From Juglans regia (lineage: Eukaryota > Streptophyta > Magnoliopsida > Fagales > Juglandaceae): DNA of 64,000 nt. Every line of letters starts with the position of its first letter. The first letter of the stretch is position 1. Below the pieces are notes generated by a model. It saw only the letters and a list, made by a program, of their open reading frames with translations. It ran no database searches and had not been told where the DNA came from. This document shows, in pieces, positions 34,040 to 47,000 of this stretch. Made by a program: the position numbers and the translations under genes. The stretch is from assembly GCF_001411555.2 (NCBI RefSeq), contig NC_049912.1:23941722-24005721 (forward strand). Reading direction: 5' to 3'.

Positions 34040-35614
34040 AAGGAATGAGGGTTTGCAAAATCATTCTGATGTCAATTTGAATGCCGATTATGTTGGTAAT
34101 GCAAAGAAGCCTTCTGATGAGTCATTGGGGTTTTGGATGGGTTGCGAAAGCCTGATATTAATCATGCTTGTGCTAACATCTTGGGGGACAGAATGTTTCT
34201 TTCGGATGACCTGGTGCAAGAACCTAATGAAGCAGATGTGAAGCATGTTTGTTCGGAGTTACCGGTGCTTTCTACTGTGCAAGAGGTAGGTGATGATCGA
34301 TCATGTGCTAGGTAACGAAATGGTTTCTGATTCTCTCCTTAATAAAGAAAACAGTCTTTCTGATAGAAATGTGGAGAAGGGTGTTATGGATTCAAGGATA
34401 GAGGTTGATGGTGCCATTAGTTTGCAAGATGAAGAATCTGTGCCAGAGGTTGCTATAGAGTTGGATGGCGCACAAGATCTGTATGTGTATGGGATCTGAT
34501 AATGACATAGATGATAGACTGGAACATATGTGTAAAGACAAAATTTATGCATCGGATAATGAGAAACAATCAAAAGATGGTGAAGTGTGAAAATGAGGAA
34601 CTCTACTAGGTCCCGAAGTAGGCCTCTCAAGCTCAATCTATGATCAATCCTTTTCTTTATTGGGACTTACGAGGTCTAGGGACCTAAAAAATGCGACTGT
34701 GTAAGTTGATCCGAAAGTTTAAACCTGGAATCATTGCTATTGCTGAGCCTTTCATATCAGATAGTCGAATGTGAAGTCTTCAACGCTCTATTCGTTTTCT
34801 TAATGGGATTTCTAATGAAGCTGAAAATGGAAAATTATGAATTTTATGGAAAGAGGCCTCTCATGTTAAAATTATATACCGAGGCCCTCAACATATTACT
34901 GTGGAATATTCTGAGTCTAGTACACTTTTGTACATTTCCTTTGTGTATGCGCGTTGTACTCAACATGAACGTAGGGACCTTTGGGCAACCTTAGCTTCTA
35001 ATGTGCCGAGTGGTTCTTCTTGGATGGTTTCTAGTGATTTTAACATCATTTGGGCTGATTTGGAAAGAAGAGGTAGAAGGCCTAGGGTGCAATTAGCTAT
35101 GGAAGAATTTAATTGTTTTATTGATTTTGAGGGATTATCTGACATGGGATTCTCTGGTAATATGTTCTCTTGGTGTAATGGTCATCTGGGTCTGTCCTGT
35201 AGATGGGCAAGATTAGACAAAACTCTATTGAATTTGAGTGCAATTATGGGTTTTCCTAATGCTCACATGCAATGCTTACCTCGGAATATGCTAGAGGCAC
35301 GTATAGAAACTTTAGAGGATTCTTTACAACATTGGCAATCTGAAGGTGATGAGATTGATTTATTGACATCTCGTTTGGAGTTAAATGTTTGGCAACAAAG
35401 AGAATCCACTAGGCTAGGTCAACAATGTAAACAAGTGTGGTTAAAGAATGGTGATAATATCCATTTTTTCCGTGCTTTAAAAAGCCATAATCATACTATG
35501 GTGCATGAGATGTCTCTCATAGATGGTCGTAGGCTTTCTTCTCTCGAAGATTTGTACTTGGACAGTTGGACTATGTCTCATTTTCTGATGAATAAAGTTC
35601 TTGATTACTTATAA
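34040..35614 (+). pseudogene. L1-type LINE retrotransposon fragment
   Basis: Decayed non-LTR retrotransposon. The 237-codon frame at 34901-35614 reads as the endonuclease of plant LINEs: SFVYARCTQHERRDLWATLA, a DFNIIW block, RPRVQLAMEEFNCFIDFEGL, DMGFSGNMFSWCNG, RWARLDKTLLN. After a presumed internal deletion it continues into the linker before reverse transcriptase (QVWLKNGDNIHFFRA). At 34640-34900, in shifted frames, the endonuclease start can still be read (RKFKPGIIAIAEPFISDSRM). The canonical Gly of GDFN is Ser. Reverse transcriptase is missing. 34040-34640 is probably ORF1-side sequence, with less support. Confidence 0.75.
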
Positions 35615-36332
35615 AAAAAATATTAAATTGAAGGATTTAACATTGTGTTTAATTCGTCAAAAAAGAAACATATATATGTTTCTATGTTTCTTTTTTGGTT
35701 TCTTAGTGAATCTATTCCAGTTTTATGTATCTTATTTATTGTATTTTTTTTTTCTATAAGGGGGACCTTTTGTAGCGACCAAAACTTGCCTGAAGTAATT
35801 TTTTGCGATACAACATTTTCTCCAGCAATCAATTATCAATTTTTCGCTGGTAGAACTCACCATACAGCTTAATTCTGACGCCTAGTGGCACGGCAAATAA
35901 ATATTTCGGGATAAAAAAGCACTGAAAAATTACTCTAAACGACGATTAACCATGGTTAATATTATTTTGGGTGAAATTTTTAGACTTTCTTTTACAAAAG
36001 AAATCGCCGCAAAATTCTATTATTTGCATCTCATCTTTGTTTTCGACAACAAATTCTCAATTAAGACATCATGATTGCTGCTACTTGGGGTGAAGGAAAA
36101 TAGTCACGGCGCAAAGTTAATTGCGACGATTTTAGTGCATTTTGCGGTGAATCCTGTTGCCGCCAAAGGTAATATTTCTTAAAGTAATTTTACAGTCTGA
36201 GCAGTACTACTTCAATGTACGTTAGTTTGTCAGTTTACTTTTATGAGATTATTTTATAGTTAAACATTTCTAAAAATAAGATTACCTGTATTTTAAATAA
36301 AACTAAAATAATATAGAGGACTCTTAGGCTAT
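35615..36332. other. Possible CACTA remnant, otherwise intergenic
   Basis: A short palindrome GAAACATATATATGTTTC lies at about 35665-35682. Between 35770 and 36180 the words TTGCGATAC, ATCGCCGCAAAATT, TTGCGACGATTTTAGTG and TTGCGGTGAAT recur. They resemble subterminal motifs of plant CACTA elements, but no clear ends were found. Confidence 0.4.
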
Positions 36333-36694
36333 TAGGCCCTCATTTGGGATGTTGGTATGAGATGAAAAATCTATGAATAGTAGTGAAATGATTTGAGTTA
36401 AGATCAATATTTTATTAGGTTTTGGAGAATGAAAGAAAAAAGTTAAATAAAAAAATTATAAAGTTAAAATATTGTTAGAATATAATTTATTAATATAATT
36501 TTTATTTTGGGATTTAAAAATATTGAATTATTTTTTGTGTTCTGCTTGCAAATTTGATAAAGTTGTAATGATTTGATGAAAAATTTAAAGATTTGAAATT
36601 AAAAAGTGTTTGTATTTGAATGATGTTTATGAATGAAATAAGATTAGATAAAATGGAATGAGATAGATTGAAACATCTATCCAAACGAGACCTA
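36333..36694. mobile_element. MITE of the GTTTGGAT/GAGATGAG family
   Basis: Left end TAGGCCCTCATTTGGGATGT and reverse-complemented right end TAGGTCTCGTTTGGATAGAT are inverted repeats. The interior words GATTTAAAAATATTGAATTA and AAATTAAAAAGTGTTTGT recur in the copy at 62290. Non-coding. Confidence 0.7.
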
Positions 36695-36996
36695 CTGTTT
36701 TAGATTTATATTTGGTTTTCTTTTTTTATTAGACAATTTTTGCTTCTGATTCTAAGATCTTTTTAATTTTTATTTTTAATATTGCTGTCAAATTTTAGTT
36801 GAAAATTGAGGTTGATCACGTGGAGTTTTCATGATCTCGAATCAGCATATCAGTATCTAGACCAAACGATGTGGCAATGTTCTCTGAAATCCCAGCTCCC
36901 TTTCTTTATTTTTCAATTGCGGGTTTTCACGTGTGTTTTCTTGTACACACTTAACAGTTGACATGCTATATATAGACATGCTATATATAGAAGTAG
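36695..36996. other. Intergenic, with 15-bp direct repeat
   Basis: ACATGCTATATATAG is repeated twice in tandem at about 36960-36989, immediately before the hAT-type target duplication. Nothing else is recognised. Confidence 0.5.
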
Positions 36997-37550
36997 TAGG
37001 CCTGCTACCCGCATGGCGGGGCGGGGGGTGCCCTTCCCCGCACCCCGCCCCGCACCATGCGGGGTTGGGGATTTTCTTCTCCCCCAAAACCCCATCCGCC
37101 GCCATTATATTAAAAAAAAAATTTTTTTGGTCTAAAAATATTTTTTTAGACCAAAATTATAATATAATTTAAATAATAAATTAAAATTTATAAATATAAA
37201 AAAATTTAAACTCATTAGAGTTAGATTTTGGATTGATTTGGCCTCCTAGGCCAATCTTTATATAGGAGACCAAGGCAATACAATAGTCATCCTTAAGCAA
37301 TGTGGGACTTACTAGGAGGCCAAAACAATTCAATGACTTGAATATAATTTTAAGTCTTTTATAAATTGTGTATATCTATATACAATATATTTATTTAATA
37401 TATATAAATAAATTTTTTTTTAATGTGGGGCGGGGGCGGGGGCGGGGGCGGGGCGGGGCCCCGCTGGGGTCATCCCGCCCCCCGCCCCCGCTATGCCCTC
37501 TCTATGCGGGGCGGGGCGGAAGCCGGGCGGGGCCCCGCTGCCCACCCCTA
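36997..37550. mobile_element. GC-ended hAT-type non-autonomous element
   Basis: 554 bp flanked by a perfect 8-bp target duplication AGAAGTAG (36989-36996 and 37551-37558). Ends are TAGGCCTG and, reverse-complemented, TAGGGGTG. An 8-bp duplication with TAGGG-type ends fits the hAT superfamily. Both ends are extremely G/C-rich (runs of GGGGC/GGGGCGGGG with inverted CCCCGCCCC partners) and could fold into hairpins or G-quadruplexes. The middle is AT-rich, except for a GGCCTCCTAGG...CTAGGAGGCC inverted pair at about 37240-37323. It encodes no protein. Confidence 0.85.
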
Positions 37551-37660
37551 AGAAGTAGGTCTCACAATAGTTAAAAATACTATTAGTTTTATAAGGTTTG
37601 TTATAACTATATATATATATATATAATGAATTCCATAATAAATGAAGTGGCTTCTAAGAT

Positions 37661-37839
37661 GTGGTTTGGATAATGAGAGGAGATGAGATGATTTTGGATA
37701 AAAATTAAAAGTAGAGTAAAATATTATTACTGTTTTGTGATTTGAAAAAGTTGAATTATTTATTATATTTTGTGTGAAAATTTAATAAAGTTGTAATAAT
37801 GAGATGAGATGAAATACTTTTACTATCTAAACGGGAGGT
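37661..37839. mobile_element. MITE of the GTTTGGAT/GAGATGAG family
   Basis: Starts GTGGTTTGGATAATGAGAGG and ends GAGATGAGATGAAATAC then CTATCTAAACGGGAGG. A short (about 180 bp) member of the family, lying directly against the solo LTR. Confidence 0.65.
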
Positions 37840-37842
37840 AAG

Positions 37843-38308
37843 TGTTGTGAAATGTTATGAAAAACACACATATCAACAATGACAAATAAAGTAAAAGCAA
37901 TACAATCAAACATGCTACATACAATATACGTGATTCGGCAAATTGCCTAAGTTTTTGTAGTTACAAAGCTACATAAATTTTATTAACCAGAGGAGATTAC
38001 AATCACTCATTCTCAACCCACACTCTCTAGGACTTTTTGCTCTCTCACACAATATGCACTCACAAGACAGTTGTTCTCTCTCAAAATATGCTTCAGGTCG
38101 TCCAATACAAGTCTAATATGATATATTTATAGTGAGTGGCGCTGGAAACCTAATGTACTTCGCTCGAGCGGAGTGTTGAGCACGACTCGAGTGAACTTCT
38201 CTGACTTGAGCTTCGCTCGAGCGAACTTTGGCTCGAGCCAACCTGTTAAACCAACTTTCAACAAATATTTTTTCAGCTCCAAAACTAATCTCCACATATA
38301 CCCCAATA
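37843..38308 (-). mobile_element. Solo copia-type LTR
   Basis: 466 bp starting TGTTGTGAAATG and ending CCCCAATA, flanked by GTAAG on both sides (37838-37842 and 38309-38313). An ACGTGATTCGGCAAATTGCC block near the left end parallels ACGTGGTTCGGCAACTGCC in the copia LTRs at 28221 and 33273, so the orientation is probably the same. The palindrome CGCTCGAGCG occurs twice. No internal region is present, as expected after LTR-LTR recombination. Confidence 0.7.
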
Positions 38309-38313
38309 GTAAG

Positions 38314-39097
38314 TTGCAGAACTCTAATCCTATATACATGATGTATCTATATAGAAATCAGGTTGGCTCAATAGTAAAGTCATTTATACTATTGCTCAAG
38401 GCCCCCACCCTATGCAAGGCCTCCAAAAGTAAAAGTGAAGTGTTTTTTTTTGTTTTTAACAAAAAAGAAAATGAAAACCATTTCATTAAATAAAATTTTA
38501 ATATTTTTTGTGCAATGCTTCGTAATGAGGTGAGATAGTTTATGAATCGAAACGAGCCCTAAAACAAAGAATATACATAATTTCGGAGCGAATAGAAAGG
38601 AAAGGAATTTGCAACAATAATTAGATCCTAAATTATTAATGATTAAACAACGTACTTTAGTTTAGGAGGTTTGCATATATAATAAGGGTTTACCAGTTTA
38701 AAATATTTGAGTGATCAACCTCTCTGAACATGCACGCTGTCACACTTGCTTGTTAATTGTTAATTAATTAGCTGGATATATATATATATATATACACACA
38801 CACACGAAGGGAACAGTACGAAAGCTTCGCATAATTTTGTGAAATGGGAGAGGGCTGTCCAAGAGCAGCCTTTAAATTCTCAGAATAATATATATTATAT
38901 TTCTTACAAAATTTATCAATATAAGTAGTAATAATTGGTTTAATTTTTATTTTAAATTTTGATTGGTGAGAGATTAATTTATAAATTAGTCTATAACATA
39001 ATAGATTCAATGATCAAGAAAGAAAGAGTAAAAAAGTCGTTCACGAATAGCTCATATAACTCTTCATTTTCCTCTTTTTTATAAATAAAATAAAGGA
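38314..39097. other. Intergenic DNA, no gene seen
   Basis: AT-rich. A TA/CA microsatellite lies at about 38777-38804. Confidence 0.5.
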
Positions 39098-39317
39098 TAA
39101 AGGTAGACTTACATCTTCTTACTATCCGTTTATTATTTTCTTTATTTTTTTTATTTTTTATTTAATAATTAAATAAATAACTATTAATAAAATTATATAT
39201 TTTTTAATAATTACGGATGTTAAAAAAGTATTTAAAAGAAAATAATAATAAATAAATAAAAATTTTAAATACATTTTAAAATAATAAACTGGTGGTAAGA
39301 AGTTATTTTAGCATTAA
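39098..39317. mobile_element. Probable MITE
   Basis: Left AGACTTACATCTTCTTACTA and reverse-complemented right AATAACTTCTTACCACCAGT form imperfect inverted ends around a T/A-rich core. No coding sequence. Confidence 0.5.
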
Positions 39318-39747
39318 ACTTTGCGCTGTACGACTTGTACGAAATTTCAATTTCATAACAAAGTTATAACAACATGCAGCATGCACACGTATGGATCATC
39401 TTCTCGAGTGACTTGACTTTGGAAGAGCAAACATTCACAGACTATCTAATTCAGTTATTGGGAGCTTCTTAGATTAATACATTTACGAATTAGCAAATTT
39501 TGCTTGGAGTTTTATGATCATCTTTAGTGGACGCGCGCTTTCACATTTCTCTCTCTCTCTCTCTCTCTAATCGATCAAGTCTTCATCTCTAACTTGTTAA
39601 TGTGTAAATTCGACTGTAGATACATAATTAATGACTATGATTTTCGCACTTGAAAGAATAACTTTGTGGGGTTTCTGACTCGGGTTGGTAGATTACCTGT
39701 AAACCCAGATCAAGTTCGGTTCGATTTAATAAAGGAAAACATTTATA

Positions 39748-39783
<36 letters not shown>

Positions 39784-40254
39784 AATAAAACCAAATCGGA
39801 TTTGGGTCAGCTTGGACTGTGTTTATAATTTGAACAGGTAAGATACGTGTTGAGCTACAGCCTCCCAAATGGGCCAGACCGATCTAACAGTGTCCCTTCC
39901 CCTATCAATTTTTTTTTTCTTTCTAAACAAGCATAGTGTATATAATAGTTTATAAGATATAAGAGTCAAAATGGTAGAAGACCCTAAAAATCATTTCAAA
40001 CCGGCTAATACAACACGAAAAATAAAAATCTAGAGCCAATAACTTGACTCTCACCCATTCCCCACAAGGGGAGCCGCCTCAAGCAGTTTTGATGCGGTTT
40101 GAAATTCATATTATTATTCTATGGCCAAAAGTCACACTGGATTGTTTTGTGCTATATTTTGTTAGTCTTAATTGGTTAATGAAGACTTCCTTTAGGAAAA
40201 ACAATAACATAGAAAAATAATGAGGGACAAATGGTTCAAATCGTCGACAAACAA
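39318..40254. other. Intergenic DNA with microsatellites
   Basis: CT run at 39550-39568 and TA run at about 39749-39777. No coding region is supported. Confidence 0.5.
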
Positions 40255-40279
40255 CCATCAATGGCTATGTTGGGGTGCG

Positions 40280-40720
40280 AGGGAGATGTGCCATTGTTGG
40301 ATAGAGTAGGTTGGTCGAATATGAAAGATCCAAGACCTTTGGTCCCACTAATGCCACGCATGGCAGCACAAAACTCACCATGGCAAGGCAACGCGTGGAT
40401 CTCATGCTTATTTTAGGTCATGTGTGAATCACACGCGCCACTCTTTCTACGATCTTCAATTACCGGTTGAAAAGTCAGTGACTAGAGAGTGCGATATGTG
40501 GAGGACATGTGCCACTATTAGAGAGAGCAGGTTGGTCTAATATGAAAGATCCAAGGCAGCTAATCCCACGGCCACTAGTGCCATGTGTGATAGTAAAAAA
40601 CTCACTATGGCAAGATAGCACATAGATCTCACGCTTGGTTTAGGCCGTGAATGGGCAACATGCACCGCTCTTTTTGACAATCTTCTTCTACCAGCCAAAG
40701 TATCGGCAACCGAGGAGTCT
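40280..40720. repeat. Two-copy tandem duplication, period 221 bp
   Basis: GGTTGGTCGAATATGAAAGATCCAAG-type sequence at 40309 recurs at 40530 as GGTTGGTCTAATATGAAAGA. The copies stay aligned through AACTCACCATGGCAAG / AACTCACTATGGCAAG, GTGGATCTCATGCTT / ATAGATCTCACGCTT and the CACTCTTT...CAATCTTC region. They are diverged, so the duplication is old. No gene is recognisable in it. Confidence 0.8.
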
Positions 40721-40739
40721 TGTGGTGCAGCGTGAGATG

Positions 40740-43700
40740 ATTATAGGTGGAAAAGCAAGAGATCGACACATCCCCATATTATAGTTAGAAAACAAGAAAA
40801 ATAACAAAAAAAAAAAAAACTGTTGAACAATTTTGAGAAGGGCTATAAAGGAGGAGGGAGGGAGGAGCCGAAGCTCTAAACCCCTCTGGACATAGATGCG
40901 TGGATTTTTAGGAGTTGGGTGGAGAAGTTTTTGAAGAGATGTTTCGGGAGAAGAAAGGTTCTTCCATTGCCAAACTTCATCCCAAAGACTTTTACTTCTC
41001 AATATATTTGCTAGTTAGTATATACTGAAAATACAGCATTCGTACCACTGACATAATAAGATTTGATAAGTTATTATTTAAACAAATTAAATCATGTTAT
41101 GCCAACAGTAATTTGAAGGGTGTGCCCTCCACACCGACTTGCAATTAGAAGAACCATTATCTCATCTTACACGATCAACTTACCATGGCAAACAAAGTGA
41201 AAGACATGACACTATTTGACGCCCATAAAATGGAAATTGTGATGGAGATTCCTCACTCCTAAACGAGAATGGAGAAATCACACCACTACGAAGGAGAAAG
41301 AATGTTGATTAGTTCGAAATCCATTTTGGGTCCATTATTTCCATTGTGGTACTAGCAAGAAAGAATACCCATCGCGGAAGGCTAAAGCTTAGCGTGAGAA
41401 TCGTGCACACCCATGGCAAGATTTAGCTACAGGCCACGATGCGATGCACACCAAAGACTAGCCCTTTTATGTTCCTTAATGTTAGGTACTACCCGAAGTA
41501 GCAAACGCAGCTGAAGATCACTGCCAAATTTGATTGGTTAGGTTCACTCTTGATGTACGAAAAGTCAATGTGTTCTACGTTGGAAAAGTAGTGACTGGCC
41601 AATTAATTTTAGTGGTCCATGATGAAATCATTGACCAATTCCATCAAGATTTGGCTCAGATCGATCCATCCAAGAGAAGCATGCCGACAAGGATGGTTAT
41701 AAACGACGCAAATATTCAAGAAAAAATCCTGGTTTTGAGATCGTGGACGGCGACCAGATATCTCTTACGTCTATGATTGCGATGATGAAAGCAACGGTGC
41801 ATTAACTGTCTTGAAATATTAACAACTCCAAGAGTCACAAAACGACAGCATAATAATAATAGAAAAATTCTATATACCACACTACTATCTTATTTTTATC
41901 CTATTATATAAGATGTGGCACATTTATTACCATTGGATGATCATTTATTGAATGATTCGTTGTTATTCAATAGTGATATTCGGAGAATGATGAATTATTT
42001 TCAGGGATAGGTAACTCGGCAGCGCATCAACTAGCAAGATATGCATGGAGTATTAGTGATATTAAGATGTGGGAATGTCCTTCATTTGTAACTCAAGCCG
42101 TTTGGTTTGATAAGTGCAATCTCTTGTAAGGACTTGTTTATTGATTCAATGAATGAATTGTTGATTACAAAAAAATAAAAAATAAAAAGTACTTCTGAAA
42201 TCTAAAAACGACCTGACGAATTTACGAGGGTCAAGAGAACATACCATATACTCGTGTAAACTCAATGAGAAACACAATACCGGTATCAATTGTTTAGCCT
42301 CTGAGTAATGTGGCTACTCAGTTTTTAGGTAAACACTGCCTTGGAATTTTTAAAGAGAGATTATAATACAAGGAGAATAGCTTGGGGAACGAAGAAAAGC
42401 AAAAATAAACTAAACACCGAAAGGAAAATGAAAGAACAAGGTCATCACTGTGCTCCAGCTAGTGTCATACATGGAGAGATCACATGAACCTTCAGAAACC
42501 CCTGGTAGGGGAATATTTTTGCATTATGCTTGGCTTAAAGAAGTCACCACTACATATTTTTCCCTTTTATTCAGATGAAATGGACAGATGTATTGGATGA
42601 ACACTTCTGGGGATGCTCCAAATACCAAATATATAAGGCAGCCATCTCCGTCAGATATTTTTCCATTGGAGAGAATTTCTCATACTTTGCCACCAAGAAA
42701 CGACAACGACTGAAGGATGAAAGAAAACAATTTAAAGTGTTAGGTAAGAACATTAGGGATCAAATGTACCATTGTCAAGTTCATGGCAATTTTTAGCTCA
42801 ATATAGAGGAACATAAAAAAGAACACCTCTAAGATGAGACACCCACTTTGGAAGATGAGTAAGTTTCAAGTTAATGTGAAAGCAAAACACTAATGACATA
42901 TGACTTGTAGCAAACGTTGATAAAGAAACCAGGGTTGAACTCTACAAACAGAGAAACTTATTCATGGATGATGTCATTTAATAATAAGATTATAAGAATC
43001 CCTTTCCAATATAACAAGGTAGTTTGCATTATTTATCGGTTAGCTGATCCATAACTTGATAAATCATATAAGATCTGAGAAGATCAAGGTTAATAGAGCT
43101 CCTATGAAGAGATTCAAACTCCCACTAAAACACATCTTATTAGACAGCTTGACCAACAATTTCTCGCATCTCACAAAAACACTGGGCAGGTTAGAAAAAC
43201 CTCATGCCAGGGGTTAAACCAACTGTCAATAATAAGCAAGGATTGTAAGTTTACCATACAGCATCACCAATACAACTTGACGCAAGAAAACACAGTCGAA
43301 CTTCATTATGGCAAGAAGTTTAAGGAGCCCCAAAACAATTGCTGGCCTTCAACAATACTAAAACTAGGGAATAGTTTTCAACAACGAGTAAACACAATTA
43401 CCAAGATTCAAGGAAAATAATGTATGGCATACTATACGTGGACACCACACTATAGGCTCCCGTCTCAAACTGAGCACATATGGGTATGGCCTGGGATACA
43501 TAATCTATTAGTTCGCCAGAGATTCCATCGAAAACATTATTGTTCATAGTTCATGGTTAATCAAAGTGAAGCACCCATCTTGGACACTGTTACATCGACA
43601 ATGGGATATCTTAGAGTGAAGAAATTATCAGACACTTCAACAATTCAGTAGTTTTGGTTTGGACTTGACGTCTTAAATTCAACTGGCAACTGACTACCCT

Positions 43701-44007
43701 GAATTCATGGTAACATATACAACATCATCGCATTAGCATTAAGCGATATGATTTGGAAAACCTTTTATTGAGCAACAAGATAATCAGATGAAATCCTCTT
43801 AAATCACTCGGGGCTATACTTTCTATGTCAAACAATAGAGCAATGTTTAACAGTTAAAAGACTCACATGCCTCCCTTTACTTGTTGAAAACCTTTCTTTT
43901 TATTTTCCTTTTTTTTGGCAGTTAGGGTGCAGGGAAGAGAGCAGATCATGGTACCTCAAGATGCCCCTAGGATGATTTGAGACATTATTTTGCAGTGCTT
44001 TCCTCCC
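40740..44007. other. Intergenic DNA downstream of PP1
   Basis: No supported gene. Open frames at 41534-41776 and 42575-42796 have no known domain. The last kilobase before 44008 is probably PP1 3' flank. Confidence 0.45.
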
Positions 44008-47000
44008 TCAGATCTGCACTGATGATGACTACTAAATTTTTCTGATTCTACCTATTATATCCGTTGTCGCAGAACTTTCAAGATGTCATTTGTCAATACT
44101 ACTAAAGGATAACCTAGTTGAAATAAATATACCTTTAATTTTGTTGTATTACCAGGCTTAGCTGAAGTAGCGCTCCCAAAGCTAAACTTTGCCTTCTTAT
44201 CTAGAGGCTTTAATATTTGGAAGGAACACATTAGAGTTTCATCTATGGTCATCATGGCACCAGCGTTGTCAAACTCTCCACAATAATTAGGTGCAGAAAA
44301 TATGGTTACAAGTTTTCTATTAGCAAAGAACTCATATCCATCTTCCACAACCTGTAGGTGTAAAAACTATCGTAAGTCAATCTCATGTTCAAACCTGCAG
44401 ATGATTGTGGCATGTTTAAAGTAAGAACATGTTCAAACCTGGTGAGCTCGACAAATTAAGTCAATCTCATGCTTCCGAAGAAATTCTGTCACTCTATCAG
44501 CACCAAAGGTATAGGAAACTCCCCTATCATTTGCCTCCCAACCTTGAATATCTTTACTAGGATCAGACCAGAGAATATCACATAGCAAACCAGAGTCTGG
44601 AACATCACAAGGCCTCCGCAACTTCCTTATCTGATCCAAACTGTACAAGTCAGGAGAGAGTCCCCCATGCATGCAGAGTATCTTTTCATCGATCAGAGCT
44701 GCTACAGGTAAGCAGTTGAAACACTCTGTAAATATTTTCCAGAGTCTGACATTGAATCTTCGTTTACACTCATCATAAAATCCATATACACGGTTTATAG
44801 AAGCAGATTCATGGTTTCCCCTCAAAAGGAAAACATTTTCCGGATATTTTATTTTATATGCAAGGAGAAGGCATATTGTTTCCAGGCCTTGCTTTCCACG
44901 ATCTACATAATCCCCCAAGAATAAATAATTGGAGCGAGGAGGAAATCCACCATATTCAAAAAGTCTCAGGAGATCATTATACTGACCATGAATATCTCCT
45001 GGGTAACATAAAGGAAGTAACATATAAGACGTATTCAAGGCTATATCATTAAAAATAGAAAGAAAAAAAAAAAGTATAAAAGAGGAATAAAGAAAACGCA
45101 AGTAAAAGAACCAGTATTCTTATGAAAATCCCAAAGGAAATGTCTCTTACAGGCAGTAGTAGATACATATATGATTATTCTAATAATGCAGAAATATAAT
45201 AAACATCAAAGTATAAGATGTCGAATCTTATATCTGTATGATATAAAATTGGCATCCAGAACTTTTCTCTTTAGGGGAGAAGAAAACTTTGCACTTTGGG
45301 GAGTGATGGTTTCAAATAGACAACATAGAGAACTGGAGTATGTGGTTTCGGTGAATAGGGGATTGCAACAATAACATGCAATTTCAAAGTTGACTTCCAG
45401 TGCAGGAGCTGGGAATTCATTTTGCTGCCTCATTGTAGCAAGTACCATATAAACTGCTGTAGAAAGAAAATTGTTGATAGTCATTTAGAACATTAAGTTC
45501 GCCTGTGTACTGGCATAATAACATAGGAAATAGCACAGGCCTATATCATTTGATCTTATGTCAACCATCAGCTTACAAAAGATGTAAATGAGACTGAGAC
45601 AACAAGAACGACAGGGTCTCATTGATAATTGCACAAGACAATGCAATGCACCCCAATCATAACCCTTTCTTTTATTTCAACCTGCTAATTAATCAATACT
45701 GGCAACTTATTGAGACCAGTATAAAGGTGAGTTGCAAACTTCTCTAAGCAAACAATTCAATTATCACTCAAAGAAGATTATCATGAAGCAACTAAATAGA
45801 AAATTTAAGGGGAGAAAAAAAGGCGTAGCGTATTTCATTGCCAAACTTAAAGTAAATATGCTGCACTTCAAATAAAAACAAGCATATATATACAAATATA
45901 TCCACATCAAGCACAAAATTAAATTCAAGGATTTTGAGTTAATCAACAGTATAAACAATAAACGATCATATCTAATATTGATTTTCAAGTATTTGGTATG
46001 AGTCTATTTCAAAGTCATTTTTTTCATAATGAATTAACCATTGTTTTCTCTTATGAATTCTATTTTTCAAGTCTTTTTGTTTCTACTATACAGCGTCAAT
46101 CGGCTCTATTCACCAATTTTTCCCTTCCCTGATCTGAAATAAATCATATATTCCTTGTATATGAACAAACTACTCTTTATTTCATTTTCAAGGGGGAAAA
46201 GAAGAGATGTTCATAATATTTAAAGATGGATATTGATAAATTTAAATCGCAACTCCATAACTTAATATTTGAATTGGCAAAAAGGTAGAGAAAAGAAATC
46301 AAACCTACAGGAGCATAATGTGGGTAAGGGACTCAAACCTAGCCTCCTATAGACCCAAAGCCTCAAAATATATCTAAGGAGGTCGATATATATGTTTTTA
46401 ATAGGCATATTTACTAGCAAAGGTATGAAAACAACATAGTGAAAAATAAGCAAAATAAACCATACCCAGGACAGAACTTTTTTATAAGTCATACCCAGGA
46501 CACAACTCCAAGGTCATGATAATATTTTGTTAACCAACCATATCAAAACAAGCACTCTTTTTTTTCTGGACATCAGTATTCGTTTCTTTTTTTTCATAAC
46601 AATCATTTGAAACGGTTCCAGAACGTAGCAACTTCTGTCCGAGCCACAACATTTCTTTTAATGGAAGGTATTGTATTTATACTAAGCACACGCCACACAG
46701 CACATATAGGATCATATTAAAGAAAACTAAAGAATACGAACTCACGAATTTGATCCAGACCCAAATCAACAATTAAGATATGAGCAAGACAAATTATCAT
46801 AATCAAAATTGAAACAAGAAAAATAGAGCATTGAGGGTTCAGGAAAAGATACCGCAGATCTTGATGGGAGCTTCAAGCTCCAAAAGATTAGGCTGCCCCA
46901 AGAAAATATCCTTGGAGACGAGGCAAAGCTGCCTGATTTCTGCCTCAGAAAGCTGCACCTGCTTCCCAGGTCTCCCTCTAACTTCAAGCAGCCTATTAAT

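Noticed and set aside
41534..42796. Frames of 73-80 codons downstream of PP1
   Set aside because: No recognised family; length is within chance expectation for this region.
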